Assembly: GCA_050248735.1 (NCBI GenBank)
Contig: JBFWRU010000013.1
Location: 1-64,000 of the forward strand
Source of the DNA: JACKFE01 sp050248735
GTDB taxonomy: Bacteria; Nitrospirota; Nitrospiria; Nitrospirales; UBA8639
DNA length: 64,000 nucleotides
Direction of reading: 5' to 3'
Every line of letters begins with the position of its first letter. Position 1 is the stretch's first letter. Of the stretch, positions 61,250 to 64,000 are shown one piece after another. The translations under genes and the position numbers were made by a program. The notes under the pieces were generated by a model. The model saw only the letters and a list, made by a program, of their open reading frames with translations, did not search any database and had not been told where the DNA came from.

Positions 61250-62023
61250 TTACTGGGAGGACAGCTCGCACCAGACTGGGGTGTGATCGGACGGTTTTTC
61301 CATCCCGCGTGGTCCCCGATCCACATCCGATGCGACCAATGTGTCTGCCGCCTGAGGTGACAGCATCAGGTGATCGATGCGTAATCCCTCATCCCGGTTC
61401 CAGCGACCTGCCTGATAGTCCCAATAGGTATACAATCCAATCTCCGAATGGAAAGCCCGTAACGCATCGGTGTATCCCAGGTGGCTCAATGCCCGAAAGC
61501 GCGCACGCGATTCAGGCCGGCACAGGGCATCGTCAGCAAAGCCCGCGGGGTCATACACATCCTCATCGGTGGGGCAGACATTGAAGTCGCCTCCCAACAC
61601 CACGGCCTCTTCCAGGAGAAGGAGGGACCGGGCATGGGCAATCAGACGGTCCATCCATTTTAATTTGTAAGTAAATTTGTCACTGTCTACTGGGTTTCCA
61701 TTGGGTAAATAAATGGAGGCGACCCGGACCTGTCCCACCACGGCTTCTACATAACGGGCCTGTTCATCCGAGTCATCACCCGGAAGAGTCGTGCGCTCCA
61801 CTTCGATGGCCCCCTTGGCCAGAATAGCCACGCCGTTGTAGGTTTTTTGCCCGACGGTGACCATGTTGTAGCCCAATTCATCAATGGCGATTCTGGGAAA
61901 CTGGTCATCGGTGGTTTTCAATTCTTGAAGCAGTACGATATCGGGACTGGCTTGCGCCACCCATTCCATCAAGTGGGGAATCCTGACTTTTATGGAGTTG
62001 ACGTTCCAGGTGGCAATTTTCAT
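61250..62023 (-). CDS. xth: Exodeoxyribonuclease III (AP endonuclease)
   Basis: A 257-aa enzyme of base-excision repair, cutting at abasic sites and removing 3' blocks. It shows MKIATWNVNSIKVRI, LLQELKTTDDQFP (metal-binding Glu), VLGGDFNVCPTDEDVYDP, YTYWDYQAG, LRIDHLMLSPQA and the end PSDHTPVWCEL (catalytic His). It lies between a small membrane-protein gene and the SIR2-like gene, all on the minus strand; polA upstream makes a repair-related setting. Confidence 0.95.
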   Translation of the reverse strand: MKIATWNVNSIKVRIPHLMEWVAQASPDIVLLQELKTTDDQFPRIAIDELGYNMVTVGQKTYNGVAILAKGAIEVERTTLPGDDSDEQARYVEAVVGQVRVASIYLPNGNPVDSDKFTYKLKWMDRLIAHARSLLLLEEAVVLGGDFNVCPTDEDVYDPAGFADDALCRPESRARFRALSHLGYTDALRAFHSEIGLYTYWDYQAGRWNRDEGLRIDHLMLSPQAADTLVASDVDRGPRGMEKPSDHTPVWCELSSQ

Positions 62024-62054
62024 AAAGCTCGTTCAGGGTCTTCCGGGACCCGGG

Positions 62055-62342
62055 TTATGAAGAGGATTCCGGTGGGTTCTCGGTTGTGCGTTGAAAGAGT
62101 ATCTGGAAACCTTCAAATTGTTTTTGAAACAGGGTTTTCAATATGAAGGGGGTAATACCAAAGAACAAGACGCCATAGATACCAATTTCTAAAATGTATT
62201 GAGATGATTCGGTGATGGTGGCATTAAAGATGACGGGGAGTCCCCACCCGATCGTCATGCTCACAAACGCCAGAATGACCACATGTCGCCATACTAGAAA
62301 CCACATGAGTTTCAATAGCTCCCCATACGTCGGTTTCTCCAT
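62055..62342 (-). CDS. Small two-helix membrane protein
   Basis: A 95-aa protein. Hydrophobic segments at residues ~18-38 (WRHVVILAFVSMTIGWGLPV) and ~48-68 (YILEIGIYGVLFFGITPFIL) are likely membrane helices, with a short charged C terminus (TTENPPESSS). AAGGATAAAAG precedes the ATG. 31 nt before xth and ~45 nt after polA, so it is probably cotranscribed with both. Family not recognised. Confidence 0.65.
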   Translation of the reverse strand: MEKPTYGELLKLMWFLVWRHVVILAFVSMTIGWGLPVIFNATITESSQYILEIGIYGVLFFGITPFILKTLFQKQFEGFQILFQRTTENPPESSS

Positions 62343-62385
62343 GATCTTCTTTTATCCTTTCTCGCAATATAAAATTCGAATTATC

Positions 62386-64000
62386 TCAATGCGCGTCGTC
62401 CCAGGAATGGCCTTGTCCCACGTCGACGGTCAGCGGGACGGAAAGCTTGATCACCGGCAGGGTGGCGGATTCCAGAATCTTTTTAATGAGGGCCGACGTC
62501 TGTTCCAACACCGATTCGTGGACTTCAAATAGTAATTCGTCGTGAACGGTGAGCAGCATGTGGGCTTTTCCGGTGAGTCCGTGCTGTTCCAAGGCGTCGG
62601 GCACCCGTATCATGGCCCGCTTTAAGATGTCGGCGGCAGTGCCTTGCAGGGGAGCGTTGATGGCCGCCCGTTCGGAGAAATTCCGGCGGGCGGAATTTTT
62701 ATCATGAATGCCTGGCACATGGCACCGCCGGCCGAAGAGGGTCTCTACATAGCCCCGTTCACGGCAGAATTGTTTGGTGTGTTCCATATACTCCTGAATG
62801 CCGGGATACCGCTCAAAGTAGGTTTTGATATAGGAGGCGGCCTCCGCCTGCTCCACACCCAATTGTCGAGCCAAACCGAATGGGCTGATACCGTAAATGA
62901 TGCCGAAATTAATGGCTTTGGCTTTTCGGCGGCTGCCCGAGTCCATTTGTTCCAGTGGAATACCGAAGACCTGGCTGGCCGTGAGAGCGTGAATATCCTG
63001 GCCCTCTAGGAAGGCCTGCTTTAACGAGGGGAGATCGGCCATGTGCGCCAGAAGCCGTAGTTCGATTTGGGAGTAGTCCAGCGAGACCAGTCGATGGCCG
63101 GGCTCGGCCACAAAGGCCTTGCGGATTTTACGGCCTTCCTCGGTGCGGATGGGAATGTTCTGGAGATTAGGATCGGTGGAGGCTAACCGTCCGGTTGCGG
63201 CTGAAGCCATGGCGTAGGAGGTATGCACCCGGTTGGTTCGGGGATTGATCTGTTGCAGTAACGCATCGGCATAGGTGCTACGCAATTTTTCCAGATGGCG
63301 CCATTCCAGGACTTTTTCCGGTAAGGCATGGCCTTGGGCAGCCAGGGATTCCAGAACGTCCGCTCCGGTGCCGTAACCGCCGGCTTTCCCTTTTTGACCT
63401 CCTTCAAATTTCAAATCCTCGAAGAGAACTTCACCCAATTGTTTGGGTGAGCCGACATTGAACGTCTTTCCGGCTATCCGGTGAATTTCTTGTTCCAGGT
63501 CGTGAAGCCGTTTCCCAAATTCCTGTGAGACTTGCTTGAGCTGGGCCACGTCAACTTTGATCCCTTTTTGCTCCATGGCGGCCAGCACCGGAATGAGCGG
63601 TCGCTCGAGTGTTTCATAAACGGTAACCAGATGATCTTCAAGGAGACGGGGCTTGAGCATGTGGTGTAGTCGCCAGGTGACCTCGGCGTCTTCGGCGGCG
63701 TAGTCCAAGGCCTTGTCCAATGGCACTTGGTCAAAGGTGACTTGCGATTTGCCTATGCCCGCCACTTCTTTGTAGGTAATGGTGGTATGTCCCAAATACC
63801 GTTCAGCCAATTCATCCATGCCATGTCCGTGCAGACCGCCCTCCAGGACATAGGACAGCAACATGGAGTCATCCACCGGGGTCACGGGCACACCATACCG
63901 TTCCAAGACCACCATATCGTATTTGATGTTGTGCCCGATCTTCAGAACTCCCGGATTCGCCAGGAGGGGACGAAGGTGTTTCAGGGCTGTTTCCAAAGGA
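62386..64000 (-). CDS. polA: DNA polymerase I (3' part; runs off the window)
   Basis: About 538 codons are visible; the 5' end lies beyond the window edge. It begins within the 3'-5' exonuclease domain (LKIGHNIKYDMVVLERY, DYAAEDAEVTWRLH) and holds the whole polymerase domain: ASAATGRLASTDPNLQNIPI, SLDYSQIELRLLAHM (motif A Asp), RRKAKAINFGIIYG (O helix), and MLLTVHDELLFEV (motif C). It repairs gaps and removes primers; the 5' nuclease domain would be outside. The frame is open to the edge, so no start should be assigned here. Confidence 0.97.
   Translation of the reverse strand, partial: PLETALKHLRPLLANPGVLKIGHNIKYDMVVLERYGVPVTPVDDSMLLSYVLEGGLHGHGMDELAERYLGHTTITYKEVAGIGKSQVTFDQVPLDKALDYAAEDAEVTWRLHHMLKPRLLEDHLVTVYETLERPLIPVLAAMEQKGIKVDVAQLKQVSQEFGKRLHDLEQEIHRIAGKTFNVGSPKQLGEVLFEDLKFEGGQKGKAGGYGTGADVLESLAAQGHALPEKVLEWRHLEKLRSTYADALLQQINPRTNRVHTSYAMASAATGRLASTDPNLQNIPIRTEEGRKIRKAFVAEPGHRLVSLDYSQIELRLLAHMADLPSLKQAFLEGQDIHALTASQVFGIPLEQMDSGSRRKAKAINFGIIYGISPFGLARQLGVEQAEAASYIKTYFERYPGIQEYMEHTKQFCRERGYVETLFGRRCHVPGIHDKNSARRNFSERAAINAPLQGTAADILKRAMIRVPDALEQHGLTGKAHMLLTVHDELLFEVHESVLEQTSALIKKILESATLPVIKLSVPLTVDVGQGHSWDDAH

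Overview
The window looks like a chromosomal segment of a Gram-negative bacterium, most probably a member of the Nitrospirota close to Nitrospira. This rests on family recognition and gene content (outer-membrane lipoproteins and beta-barrels, a Tat system, many conserved exported proteins, a universal-stress/PCP_red protein next to a radical SAM/PCP_red protein), not on any database search. Base composition looks roughly balanced, except for an AT-rich stretch around 59.9-61.2 kb. I saw no CRISPR array, prophage or insertion sequence.

Region by region. 0-0.45 kb: the 3' end of 23S rRNA, 5S rRNA and a strong terminator close an rRNA operon. 0.48-4.7 kb: a STAS protein, hemL, an aldehyde dehydrogenase and a small acidic protein. 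4.9-15.3 kb (minus): a long amino-acid operon, argD-argF-argG-argH-lptM-like-B12/radical SAM-lysA-dapA-dapB, with several 4-8 bp overlaps; it makes arginine from acetylornithine and lysine/diaminopimelate from aspartate semialdehyde. 15.4-19.4 kb (minus): a fatty-acid desaturase, then metK and ahcY of the methyl cycle. 20.1-25.3 kb (plus): the most unusual locus, a six-module USP-USP-PCP_red-rubredoxin-PCP_red-PCP_red protein overlapping a radical SAM/SPASM enzyme that has its own C-terminal PCP_red domain, followed by a CopD-like membrane protein and a secreted SnoaL-like protein. 25.6-32 kb: small secreted protein, der, cytochrome c, M20 peptidase, M50 membrane protease and an HTH/metallo-beta-lactamase fusion.

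32.4-38.1 kb is an envelope cluster: TraT-like lipoprotein, a small exported protein, a BamE/SmpA-like lipoprotein, a small beta-barrel preceded by a terminator-like hairpin, and a DUF4105/DUF3015 pair. 38.2-46.9 kb holds a methyltransferase-TPR protein, a SprA-related metalloprotease-like protein, a response regulator, small lipoproteins, a HEAT-repeat lipoprotein next to a long-tailed TatA/B protein, a glutamine amidotransferase-like hydrolase, PsiE and a tandem Cys-repeat protein. 47.1-51.3 kb (minus): nagZ, pepA, queE and a HAD phosphatase. tRNA-Leu(GAG) follows with a near-consensus promoter. 51.6-57.2 kb (plus): a methyltransferase, then a TPR protein translationally coupled to a membrane-anchored CHASE2-like sigma-54 activator. 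57.2-64 kb: Tat-signal MsrB, a ribosome-hibernation protein, a phosphohexomutase, a lone SIR2-like protein in AT-rich DNA, exonuclease III, a small membrane protein and the 3' part of polA running off the window.

The best candidate for an undescribed system is the PCP_red/radical SAM locus at 20.1-25.3 kb. Second-rank candidates are the CHASE2-sigma-54/TPR pair, the B12-radical SAM-STAS protein inside the arginine/lysine operon, and the lone SIR2 protein.
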